Positions 13,501 through 23,713 of a DNA stretch of 64,000 nt are shown piece after piece. Below the pieces are notes generated by a model. It was not told where the DNA came from and did no database searches. It saw nothing but the letters and a program-made list of their open reading frames with translations. The stretch lies in NCBI RefSeq assembly GCF_024713945.1, contig NC_134677.1, positions 1,429,001 through 1,493,000 of the forward strand. Direction: 5' to 3'. Each line of letters begins with the position of its first letter. The first letter of the stretch is position 1. The position numbers and the translations under genes are program-made. The stretch comes from Dermatophagoides farinae. Taxonomy: Eukaryota; Arthropoda; Arachnida; Sarcoptiformes; Pyroglyphidae.

Positions 13501-16500
13501 ATTATTATAACTTAACCTTTCATCTTTATATATTGGAATAGATCATGAAACATTTAATACTAGTTAGATCTAGATGTGTTTGTTTCGTCATCATCATCAT
13601 CATCATATTTTTTTCTGGTAATAAAAAAAAAATACTAGCTGATGGTGATGCTTATGAAAACTTTCCAATATTGCTATCGATGTTGAATGATGGGTCTCTT
13701 GTAATCTGCGCCTGACCTGTAGGTCAAGATAATATTCAGAAAAAAAATTGTCCTTATAAACAGCGGTGTATAAAAATACGGTTCATTTCTATCATGATAA
13801 CAAACATACATACATACAATACATAGATGACAACTGTGACCCAAAACTATTAGTGAAATCAACAATACCAATATATACAGTATTTGATATACATCACAAT
13901 AACAACAGCCAACAACAACAATAGCCATATGCTCTCGTGCAATCATTTTTATATTCAATTCATTTTCATAGCTATGAACTTTCGCTCTCGTTTTTTTTTT
14001 CCAAATTTCAATTTCAAATGAAAATCTTTTAGCTATTATTACTTTAGTAAAATGTGTTTGTTTGTCACATCTCCAACAATACATATAAAAGATCAAAAGA
14101 AGGGGAAAAAATCAAAGATTGGACTGGGAAAGAGCGAGAGTGGAAAAAATCCGTTACAAACGATTGATTTTATTTTCTGCTTTACTTTTTTTTGGATCGT
14201 TGAATTTTTTCGAATGCTAAACTTTTAATATTGCGTGGGAATGTTTTTCTTGTGCTTTTTATTTGGCATCGATTGATCGTTTGATTTTGTTTGGTCGATA
14301 TGTAGAGGTTGACTATAGGTAGGAAGGAGAAAAAAATCATTATTTAGCAATCAGCTGGTCTCTGTCATGAAATTTTCTTTTTTTTTCGGGTCCCGAATAA
14401 AAGTATCGAAGGAAGGTAGTTGATATTAAGCGAAACAAATTTCGTTTCCATTTTTTTCTTCTTTTTCGCCTCTTTACTCGTGTATGTGTGTGTGTGTTTG
14501 TTTGTTGAATCATACTGGTCACAAATTATGTGCTAAATTTAATAGAATTAGAAGCCGGATTTCTTCAACAACGTGCATGCAACGAAGAAAAAACTTGCAT
14601 CTTGTGTCATAGGTCACAAAAAAAACTACAACATGAACATTATGGTTGATTGATGATGATGATCAGAAGCATCTTAAAAAGATGCTAACTGAATTAGTGT
14701 TTTTTTTAATTAGTTTTATCATTTGAAAAATCATCATCATCATCATCATGTACAAAATTATTGATGCTACACGAAAAAAATATCATGTTTTTGTATAACA
14801 ACAACAACAACAACAACACCCTCACAATTAACCCCGGCATTAAGAAAAAAAATCAATATCAGAAGCGATCTGTGGTTGTTGTTTGTTGTTGTTGTTGTTG
14901 TTTTTTTTTATTTTCACATTACCATTATTATCATCATCATGAGAATAGAGAATTCATAGATTACAATTGAATGAAGGTAAAATCTACATCAACAATAATT
15001 TATTTTCAACAACAACAAATATAACAAATGATCATCATCATCAATAATGGATCAGAATTATTATTATTTAAAGAATAAATAAGAAAAAAGAAAATCATCA
15101 TTTGTTCAAGTTGCCTAAAATGATGACTAGTTGTTTGTGTGTGTGTGTGTATTTGAAAATTATCTTCAAATAATAATAATGATGATGATGATCTTGATAT
15201 CTATATGCTTCGTATCTTCACGATGATGATGATGATGATGATGAGATGTGAGAGTGAGAGAGGGGACATACCCTTTTGACCTTTTGTGTATAGTGTATGT
15301 GTGTTTATATTTTGTAACCAATATTCACAATTTGCCTCACACACACACACAGACACATCATCTATACAGCTAACACTTGAATGATGATTATCACATAACC
15401 ATTGGCGTTGATGATGATGATGATTATCATACCCATCCATGTTATTATATTATCATCAGAATGATGATGATGGCGTCTATGGTGCCTATTTTTTTTAATA
15501 ACATTGAACAGATCAAATTCGATTTGATTTGATTCGATCTGATTTTTTATTTTTTATTTTTGATACCAGTTTTTGTTGATGATCAAGATCATCATCATGT
15601 TGTTTTGTTATATCGTAATATTTACCTTTTTTTTGCTGTTAGTTGTTAGGTGGATAACACAAATTATCCATTGTCTCTATTATGTGTTTGCAAATCCAAA
15701 TACATGGCCACTATCATCATGATGGTTGATCATCATCATGATCATATGATTTTGGTTGTATAGTAAAGTCTTTTAGGTCAACACATTATCTCTTTTTTTT
15801 TGCTTATCATTCGAATTTGAATTGATGTTTAGAACATTTTCTATGAACAACACAGTAAACAGTTATAGCCCTCTCTCTCTCTCTCTCTCGATCATCATAA
15901 TCATCATTGGAATATAATTATTATTCGTTTTAGGGTATTAAACAAAAAAAAAATCAATGCTTGTGTGTGTGTATATTGGGCTTCTGGGTGAATATAATGC
16001 ATATGATTTGATTCCTGATGCTGTTTAGTTTGTGTATGAGTGAATGAATGAAAGATGCTGAGTGATGATTGTGTCCATTTTTCGTTTATTCGTTAGTTTT
16101 TTTTTTCGTCCATTCGATTTGTCCGGGATTTTTTTTCCTTCATTTTTTTTCTTTTTTTTTATATTCATCTTCTTCAATCTTTGTAGTTTTAATTTTTTTT
16201 TATTTTTTTTTGTTGTTGTTGTTGTTGCTTGCCTTTTCTGGTCCCGGGAATAGTAATAACATTGCTTACAACATACAACCAACCAACTAAGTCAGGCTGC
16301 TGCTTTTGAATGAAATCAGAATGAACTGAATAATATGATTGACTGAGAGTGAGTGAGTGAGTGAATGAATGACTTGATTGAGAATCGAAACGATTGTCGA
16401 TTGTGCATCATTTTGAATGATGATGAATGTCAATGATTTTTTTTTCTATTTATTTCATTCTTCTCTACTTATTACTCCCTCATCTTTTTTTTTTTTGCTA

Positions 16501-17880
16501 TTTATTGATGGTCAGTCAATGAAAAAAAGAGAGGATGAAAAAAAAATTGTGAAAGATTTTCAGTTCATTTTTAGTGTGTGTGTGTGTGACCTCTGTGTCC
16601 ACTGTTTCTTTTTTTTTTGTTTCTTTTTATCATTTTTTTTATTTTTATTCTCTTTATGATTCGTACATTGTGAGCATAGAGAATGGTAAATTGAAAATTC
16701 AATAAAAATAAACAATCAGTTTGTTTTGTTTTGTTTTTTTTTTGATCAAATGATCATTCATCGATATGCATACGGATGTTTAATGTGTTTTTTTTTGTTG
16801 TTGTTGAAAAGCAAATTCTGATTGATCACACACACACACACACACAAAAACACGCAACTAGAAAAAAAAGAAACTTTTTTTTTGTAGCAATAATAATTTA
16901 ATCGATTGATCGATTTATATTTCAATTTAAATTGTTCAATTCAGGCAAACAAACAAAACAAAAAAAAATACAGAGATTTTATCATTTGAACTTTGACCGA
17001 AAAGAAAAATACAAAAATTATGTTCTAGACATTTTTTCTTTTTTTTTGGCCAATTTTTCATCATCATCATCAGTATTTTGTCACCAGAAAAAAAAATAGT
17101 TGCAATTTTTTTTTCTTGGTTACAAATAATGAAATTCGATATGACCACTACCACTTGTTTAGATCAATAATGATCATCTGGTTTTTCTATCTCTTTTCTA
17201 CTCAAATGTTGATGATATAAAGCTTATCTTCTTTTTTTTTGTTAGAATAAATCGAAATTCGTGCACGTGGTCCATACATACACAAATACAAGTCTGGCAC
17301 ACTTTACTTGTTTTTTTTTTTTGGTTCGTTTGTTTATTTGTTTGTTTTGTTCAAACAGACCACAGATAGTATTCATTCTATAGTGAGAGACCAGAATTAC
17401 TCAAAATAATCTTTGCATATATATATATTTTATTGATCATTTTGTCATTTGATCCATTTTAAATTATGCGTTTTGCATCATGATTTTGAACTTTGTTCCA
17501 GACTAATTTTTCTTCTTTTTTTTGCATTTTTTTCTATCCACACACACACATAGATTCAACGATCAATAAATTTGGCCCAGATGACTCGTAGCCAAACAGA
17601 TGGATCAGTCAATAATCAACAACAGCAGCCAAATAATATTGCCATCAATATTATTCGTTTAATGTTGGAATTATTGACATTTACATCATCATCATCATCA
17701 TCATCGTCATCTGCAGAAAATTCCACCAATCAAATTGATCCAACGTCATCGATTTTTACAATAAATAATTCCATTTTTTATACCGGATCATCATTGAATC
17801 AATCACCATCATCATCATCAACACAAAATTCTGCCACCACATTGAATGATGATGGAAATGATGAAATGAAATTTTGCTGA
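1283..17880 (+). CDS. BIM-like BH3-only candidate protein, three exons
   Basis: Exons are 1283-2540, 11081-11652 and 17554-17880. Splicing is phase 1 then phase 0 with donors GTAAGT and GTTAGT, and the spliced frame gives 718 residues. The ATG is the first after an in-frame stop at 1271. Most of the protein is disordered and rich in Ser, Asn, Asp and His. At about residues 592-610, at the end of exon 2, lies ITEIGRELRQISYEFHMLQ. Its core IGRELRQISYEF lines up with the BH3 helix of vertebrate BIM (IAQELRRIGDEF): the four hydrophobic positions I, L, I, F and the Glu before F are kept, Gly is Ser and the usual Asp is Tyr. Exon 3 adds RSQTD, resembling a dynein light chain (LC8) motif, and a hydrophobic stretch INIIRLMLELLTF (about 641-653), placed like the C-terminal membrane segment of BIM. 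By family, such proteins bind BCL-2 relatives at mitochondria to start apoptosis; that role is inference. Similarity outside the motif was not recognised. Confidence 0.7.
3203..3243. repeat. (GGTA)n microsatellite
   Basis: About ten uninterrupted copies of the tetranucleotide GGTA/TAGG, inside intron 1 of the BH3-like gene. The motif differs from the CA and GAT types that dominate the window. Confidence 0.95.
4521..4547. repeat. (TGAT)n microsatellite
   Basis: A tetranucleotide tract of nearly seven copies inside intron 1 of the BH3-like gene. It is followed at once by a (GAT)n block near 4570-4593. Confidence 0.9.
11653..17553 (+). other. intron 2 of the BH3-like gene (5.9 kb)
   Basis: The second long intron has donor GTTAGT and an acceptor TAG after a (CA)n run. 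It is filled with (GT)n, (GAT)n, (CAA)n and poly-A/T tracts, and a (CT)n run near 15872-15889. An antisense open frame of about 136-140 codons (13674-14096) with several Cys and one hydrophobic stretch lies inside it; see the findings. Confidence 0.75.
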
Positions 17881-20800
17881 TATTAAATTCCTTTAGCAAA
17901 ACAACAACAACAACAACAAAAAAATTCTGGCAAAAGAGTTGAAATTTTTCACTCTACAAATTTCATTTAGTTTATTATTCTAATCATCATTATCATCAAT
18001 AATATAGTTCTATAATAATTTTTTGGTTGATATAAATTTTTTTTTCTCTCTATCTTTTTCATTCATTATCATATCATCATTATTATGCAATCATCATCAA
18101 CTTATATAATAAGTGACCTTATAACCTTTAAGACACACACAAACACAAACAATAAAAAATCATCGATAAAAAACAACACGAACACCATTTTGCTCAAATT
18201 CATTTTGTTAATTTCAAATACAAATTTAATTTTTGGTTATATTATATATATAGTAAATACATTATCAACACATATGATAATAATCAATAATAGTTGTAAG
18301 TTTAGATTTAGCTTCATTTTTTTTTTGCTCATTTTCATCAAGGTTTTTTTTCAGTTTTTTTTTCTTTATTTATTCCATATATAATCATTCATTTTTGCTT
18401 TCCATAACGCTTAAACCCGGCTTTCGCTACCGTTTACACATTGTATTTCAAATGATTTATTAATTTTTTTTTAAATATCAATTGCTCATCATAATAATCG
18501 ATCTCTTCTTTTTTTTTTTTTTTGGTTTATATATTGATACTTAATTATAATAATATAATTATGTAATTCACACCCACCCACACACACACACAAACAGCCA
18601 CCAGTTATTGCCACCGAACACAAAAGAAAAAAAAACTGAAACCGAAACAAACACACACACTCAATGAACGAATATTCACAGCATTTCACAGAAATGATCT
18701 CACATATCTAATCTAATTTTTTTCGCTGTTCACAAAATTACTTCCAAAAAAAACAAAAAATTAAAATTCACTAAGGACATCACACATTTTGTATTACAAA
18801 TGTTCACTACGACGGTCTTTCAAAAAAAAAATTTGCAACAAATATGATCATTTTCCCCTTTACCAACCAAAATTTATTTTTCCATTTTCTCGTTTAAATT
18901 CAAAAAAAAAAAATTTTTTTTGTTTGTTTTATTGAATAAATAATAAGTAAAAATAATTCATAAACATACGTCATTTGTGAATTTTTAATGGCATCATATC
19001 TTGACCACCACCTGTTCATAAGATGGTATCCGGAAAAAAAAATTTTTCAAATTCTTCACATTCCTTGTCGGTTTTTTTGTTTGTTTGTGTGCGCACCAGG
19101 AATTTAAACTATTTCAATCATCTGAAGAATGTGTGCATCAATTGAATAATTGTTCAATTTATTGCATACAAAACAAAACAAAACAAACAAATAAACATCT
19201 GAACAACAAAAACTTTATGGCCACGTTCATAATTTATCTACATAGATCATCTTATGAATGAAAACAAATGATGATTATTAGCAGCAAAAAAAAACAAACG
19301 AAGAAAATAATTATCCATTTCCGTTCAATGTTTTCAAATAGGAAGTTTTTTTCATGTTGACTATTATCGTGCATGAATGGTTCAAAACCAACAGATTCGA
19401 TAATGATCAGTTCAGTAATAGAAACGATATGTATTGAAAAGCGGACAACAACAACAACAACGAAAAAAAAACCACTGATCATTAATTATTAAAAACAATA
19501 CTCATCATCAACAATCAACAATAATAATCATTATTATTATCCATTTCATGTGATTTATAGAACAAAATGTACAATGTAGTATGTGGAAAATATTCTGTTT
19601 ACTCAACCGAAACAAAAAAAAAAAAAATCATCCACATTCCATGCAAAGAAAAAAAAAGTTACATATATATAAATATATCACCATAATCATTTCATTTTAA
19701 TTTTGGTGAAAAAACCAAAAAAAAAAAAAGAAAATGTTTCTATCTGCATTTTTATAAAAAACAAAAACAAAAAAAAATTTGAAAAAAGAAGTGTGAAATA
19801 TGAAATTAATTTGACGTCTAATGATTCATCGTTTCTTTCATTTTTCACTCGAGGTTCGTCGACATTGTCATATGATAATCATCATCATCATTGGATGATT
19901 ATTCATTCATTCAACCTAAACTCAGAAAAGAAAAAAAACTAAACTAAACTAAATCATGACCACATAACTTGTCGAAATTGATTTTCATTCAAGTTAAGTT
20001 TAGTTTAGTTTAGTTTTATTTTTGTTTTTTCCTGAAAATAAAATAAAATGAAAAAAAAACAGTTCGTTTGTTAAATTTAATTACCCATAAATTCAACTTT
20101 TACCATCTACCATCTATCTACTGTTTGTAAAATTTACTGTGTGGAGAGAGAGAAAAAACTTTTAGCCATTCATTTGATTCATCAACATTCAAGACAACAT
20201 ATAATAATCAATTTTTGTTTTTGTTTCGCAACCAAAAAAAAAAGTTGTACCTACGTTGTTTTTTTCATTCTTCTTTTTTTTGACGATTTAATTACTTTTA
20301 CCTGAAAACCGAACATGAAATCCAGATTGTTGAGTGGGAGTTTGATGTTTCAAATTTTGCACGATGATTATGTCATCCATACACACACAAACTGAGAGAA
20401 AAAATTATTTGAATATTAAGCGAATTGATTTCTTTTCTACTAACCAAAAACAAAAATCAAACCATGAAACACATGAACCAAAACGAATTAGGCGTCATGA
20501 AATCCATAATCATAATCATATATGGCTCTATTCGTAATCAAAAACATTTTTTTTTTCCCTGCCAAAAAATCATCATTTTTATTTGATGGTTTTGTTTTGT
20601 TCACTGAACCGGATGTTTTGATTTTCTTTCTTTCTCACTCACTCACTCACTCTGATTTGATTCTAAAACATTTAAATAATAATCACATTTGCATATATAT
20701 ACCAAACACCACCACCACTTTTGATGATGGATCAACTAATTCATTCGAAATGAGAATAATCATCATTTGATATCCATATTTTGATGATTTTGTTCAGAAT

Positions 20801-21089
20801 ATTTTGATTCTTGAATGTTTTTTTTTCTCATTTCTCTGACAATTAGTATGAGAAATGGTCAAGGTGTGCGTAATCTGTCTGTATTTGTGTAATGAATTCA
20901 AATCACGTTTGTTTTTTTTCCGAAATGAAAAACAAACAGAAAAATCAGATCACTGATGATGATTGATTAGTAGTGGTCATTGAATTTCATTTGATTTTTT
21001 TTTATTGCTACTTGATTATTCAAAAAAAAAAGTTATTTTTGACTATAATTATTGTCATCATTCATTCAGACTTTTTCCAGTTGTTGTTG
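17881..21089. other. 3' intergenic region between convergent genes
   Basis: This region holds the 3' UTR of the BH3-like gene and that of the opposite-strand gene ending at 21090. It contains poly-A/T tracts and a perfect 19-bp inverted repeat at 19935-20017. No coding exon could be supported. Confidence 0.6.
19935..20017. repeat. inverted repeat of CTAAA units (hairpin)
   Basis: The left arm at 19935-19953 is AAAACTAAACTAAACTAAA. The right arm at 19999-20017 is its exact reverse complement. The arms are 45 bases apart. Inside the loop, ACTTG and CAAGT could add a short inner stem. The element lies between two convergent genes, so it could fold in either 3' transcript. Confidence 0.85.
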
Positions 21090-22322
21090 TCAATTTTTGT
21101 TTATCATTTTTTTTCTTGACTTTCGATATGGATAAAGATTCTCTATCTTTTTCAGATTATATCTCATTGCTTCAGCCACTACATTACCAACTTGTGTTGC
21201 TATTCCTTGTTCGGATGTTATCTTTACTTTTAATGATGATGATGGTGATAATGATGGTGATGATGGTTGTTTTTGTTGTAGTTGTTGTTGTTGTTGGTGT
21301 TTACTAGGATCATATGGCACAAAATTTATAATTATTTTCTGCCTTTTTGACAATGGCTGTGGTTGCCAAAATTGTGGCTGTTGTTGTTGTTGTTGTTGTT
21401 GTTTATCTGGTGAATGAAATTCTTTTTGAAGCACATTCAAAGTATCTTGTTCACCTTTATAATTTAAATTTGGTGTTTGATAATCACCAAAAATTTTTTT
21501 TGTCATTCTAGTTAATGATCCTTTTTGTTGTTGTTGTTGTTTTGTTACAAATTCCTCAAACATTTTCATCATTAATTCAACACTTTTATCTATAGTGGGT
21601 GATTTAGATTTTTTCTTCTTTTCCTTTGGCGTTTCTTCTTCATCCGATTCTGTACTTTCAGTTTTTTCCACTGTAGTATCACCATCAGTATCATCACCAT
21701 CATCATCATCTTCTTCCAATGGTGTATTCGAAATATGATCAATAAAATGTTCAATCCATGTTTTGGATGGTTCACCTGTAGTTGTTGATGTTGTTTCAGG
21801 AAGATCTTGTTTCTGCAAAACTTTTTCACCATAATATAATCGACGAAAATCTGTCAATGCTTTTTTTAATTTTTTCCGTTTTTTCTTCACCTTCATTTTT
21901 TTTGCTTTCTTTTTACGTTTTAATTTTTGTTTTTTTTCACGCCGTTTTTTTCGTTTCGTACGTTTACGTTCTTTTCGACGTAATTCTTGTTCATTATAAT
22001 TTTCCATTTCCATCATATTAGTGACAAATGGTTGTTGATCATCGAATCCTGCTTGTTGATTATCATCATAACCTTGATTTTGTTCATTATCAAAAAAATC
22101 TGCCATTATTGTATATACGGTTAACGAATAAATCATAACGAAAATCAATATGACACTGATAAATATGAATAATCGATAATCTAATGATGAAAAATTTTTC
22201 CAAAATTTTAAATCTTTAATCCTGACCATTAATGACATTGATGATGATGATGATAATGATGACGATTCATTTCTGGTTGAATTTTGAACATGATTTTTTT
22301 GATATGGAAAAATAATTTTCAT
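21090..22322 (-). CDS. unrecognised single-pass membrane protein, Lys/Gln-rich
   Basis: This is a single exon of 410 residues. I chose the ATG at 22322 because the eleven codons upstream of it contain no ATG. A Ser-rich N-terminus with basic residues (about 17-47) precedes one strong membrane segment at about residues 51-72. It is followed by an acidic, Gln/Asn-rich stretch, a long Lys/Arg-rich block with many KKRKK-type clusters, an Asp/Glu-rich stretch, several Gln runs and a basic end. The charge layout fits a type II membrane protein with the basic region outside or in the lumen, but topology is inference. I recognise no domain. It is convergent with the BH3-like gene. The long uninterrupted frame and its mixed composition argue that it is real; a Gln/Lys-rich tail is common in proteins of this genome. 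Confidence 0.6.
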   Translation of the reverse strand: MKIIFPYQKNHVQNSTRNESSSLSSSSSMSLMVRIKDLKFWKNFSSLDYRLFIFISVILIFVMIYSLTVYTIMADFFDNEQNQGYDDNQQAGFDDQQPFVTNMMEMENYNEQELRRKERKRTKRKKRREKKQKLKRKKKAKKMKVKKKRKKLKKALTDFRRLYYGEKVLQKQDLPETTSTTTGEPSKTWIEHFIDHISNTPLEEDDDDGDDTDGDTTVEKTESTESDEEETPKEKKKKSKSPTIDKSVELMMKMFEEFVTKQQQQQKGSLTRMTKKIFGDYQTPNLNYKGEQDTLNVLQKEFHSPDKQQQQQQQQPQFWQPQPLSKRQKIIINFVPYDPSKHQQQQQLQQKQPSSPSLSPSSSLKVKITSEQGIATQVGNVVAEAMRYNLKKIENLYPYRKSRKKMINKN

Positions 22323-23713
22323 TATTATTTCAAGTAAAAAGTCATCGACCACCACAACATTATTTTGTTTGTATCAATACTTTTGTTTTGGTTTGAAAAT
22401 GAACATCGAATAGAATCAAATGTTCGTTTTTTTCTCAATTATATACATGTTAACATTCACGAAAAAAAAATTTTTTTTTTTTTTTTTTTTTGATAAATTT
22501 AATTACAAATTGTTTTCGAATCATTGTATGGTGTTTGTATAACCAAATAACAAATGTCAATGTCAATGTTTGATTGATTGAACATTGTCACATTTGAAGC
22601 GTAACGTAACCAGTGAAAATGAAAAAAAAGTTGCAATTTTGATTGATATCTTTGAATTTGATCATCATCATCATCATCATCATGTTGTTTTATTCGAATT
22701 GATTGATTTATATTCATATTGTTGTTATTTTTGCATTATTTGCAACTAGTAAAATTGTACCAGAAAATTTGTCTTTCTCTGTGTTTGTATGCGTGTGTAT
22801 GCGTAATGATTCATAAAAAAAACCGATTTAAAGTTGTCCATGTTGCATGGACCATTTAACATCTTCAACAATCGTTTTTTTGGTTATCATTGTCACTAAA
22901 AAATAATTATGTTTAATGGTTTCCGCTTGACAAAATTGTCGGAGATAGATCACGAAAATTAATGATGATGATGATGATCATCATTATCATATATACCTAA
23001 TATATTGCCATTACAATGGATATAATTAACCTTTAAAATGTAAATAAATAGTACAAATAAACTTGATTCATGAACTTCAATTTTTTTTTTATGGAACAAA
23101 ACAGAAGAAAATCGCGAATATTTCTATTCCTAGCTAAAAGATGGCGATCTTAACGCCAGTAAACAAAAAAAACAAATTGATTTGAATTTTAAGAAGTGCG
23201 GCCATCTTTTAACATAGAAAAGAACTATGATTTTGATGATAATTTCACCTTTTTTTGTGAAAAAGATTTTTTATTATTATTCTGATAATTATTATTATTA
23301 ATATTATGGTTTATAATATCATCAGTAATCATATTAATTAGAAGCAAAATAAAAACCAAGGAATGGGGAGAATAACTGTTGTAAATAATAATAATTGTTT
23401 TACATATTATTATGAAATAATGGATGATGATGGAAATAAATCCGAAAAAGAATTAGAAGAAAATGATGATGATAATGGTGAATGATGAAATACTGAGAGA
23501 ATTACATAATTTTGTTTTTATGATTAAAATTTTTCCAAGATCGATATTTTGCTCTGCTGCCTCCAAAGAATATATTCCCAATTTGTTATTCGGAATAAAA
23601 ATGACAATGATTTACTAAGGCTTTGCTGTGATCATGATCATCATTGTTGTTATGAATATTCAATGCTTGATGAAACAAACAATCAATTTGTCTATCATTT
23701 AAAATTTGTTTTT
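22323..23713. other. intergenic region with paired YY1/Pho-like sites
   Basis: This lies upstream of the minus-strand gene ending at 21090 and downstream of the FSTL-like gene. It holds a poly-A/poly-T stretch near 22461-22490, (ATC)n near 22660-22682, (GAT)n near 22963-22977, and an inverted pair of AAAAGATGGC motifs at 23121-23220. A Cys-rich plus-strand open frame (23540-23761) overlaps the 3' end of the FSTL-like gene and is treated as doubtful. Confidence 0.55.
23121..23220. promoter_or_regulatory. inverted pair of YY1/Pho-like motifs
   Basis: TAAAAGATGGC at 23135-23145 and its exact reverse complement at 23201-23211 are flanked by TTTCTAT (23121-23127) and ATAGAAA (23214-23220). AAGATGGC is the core bound by YY1/Pleiohomeotic. 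The pair sits about 0.8 kb upstream of the start at 22322. Regulatory use is inference. Confidence 0.4.
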
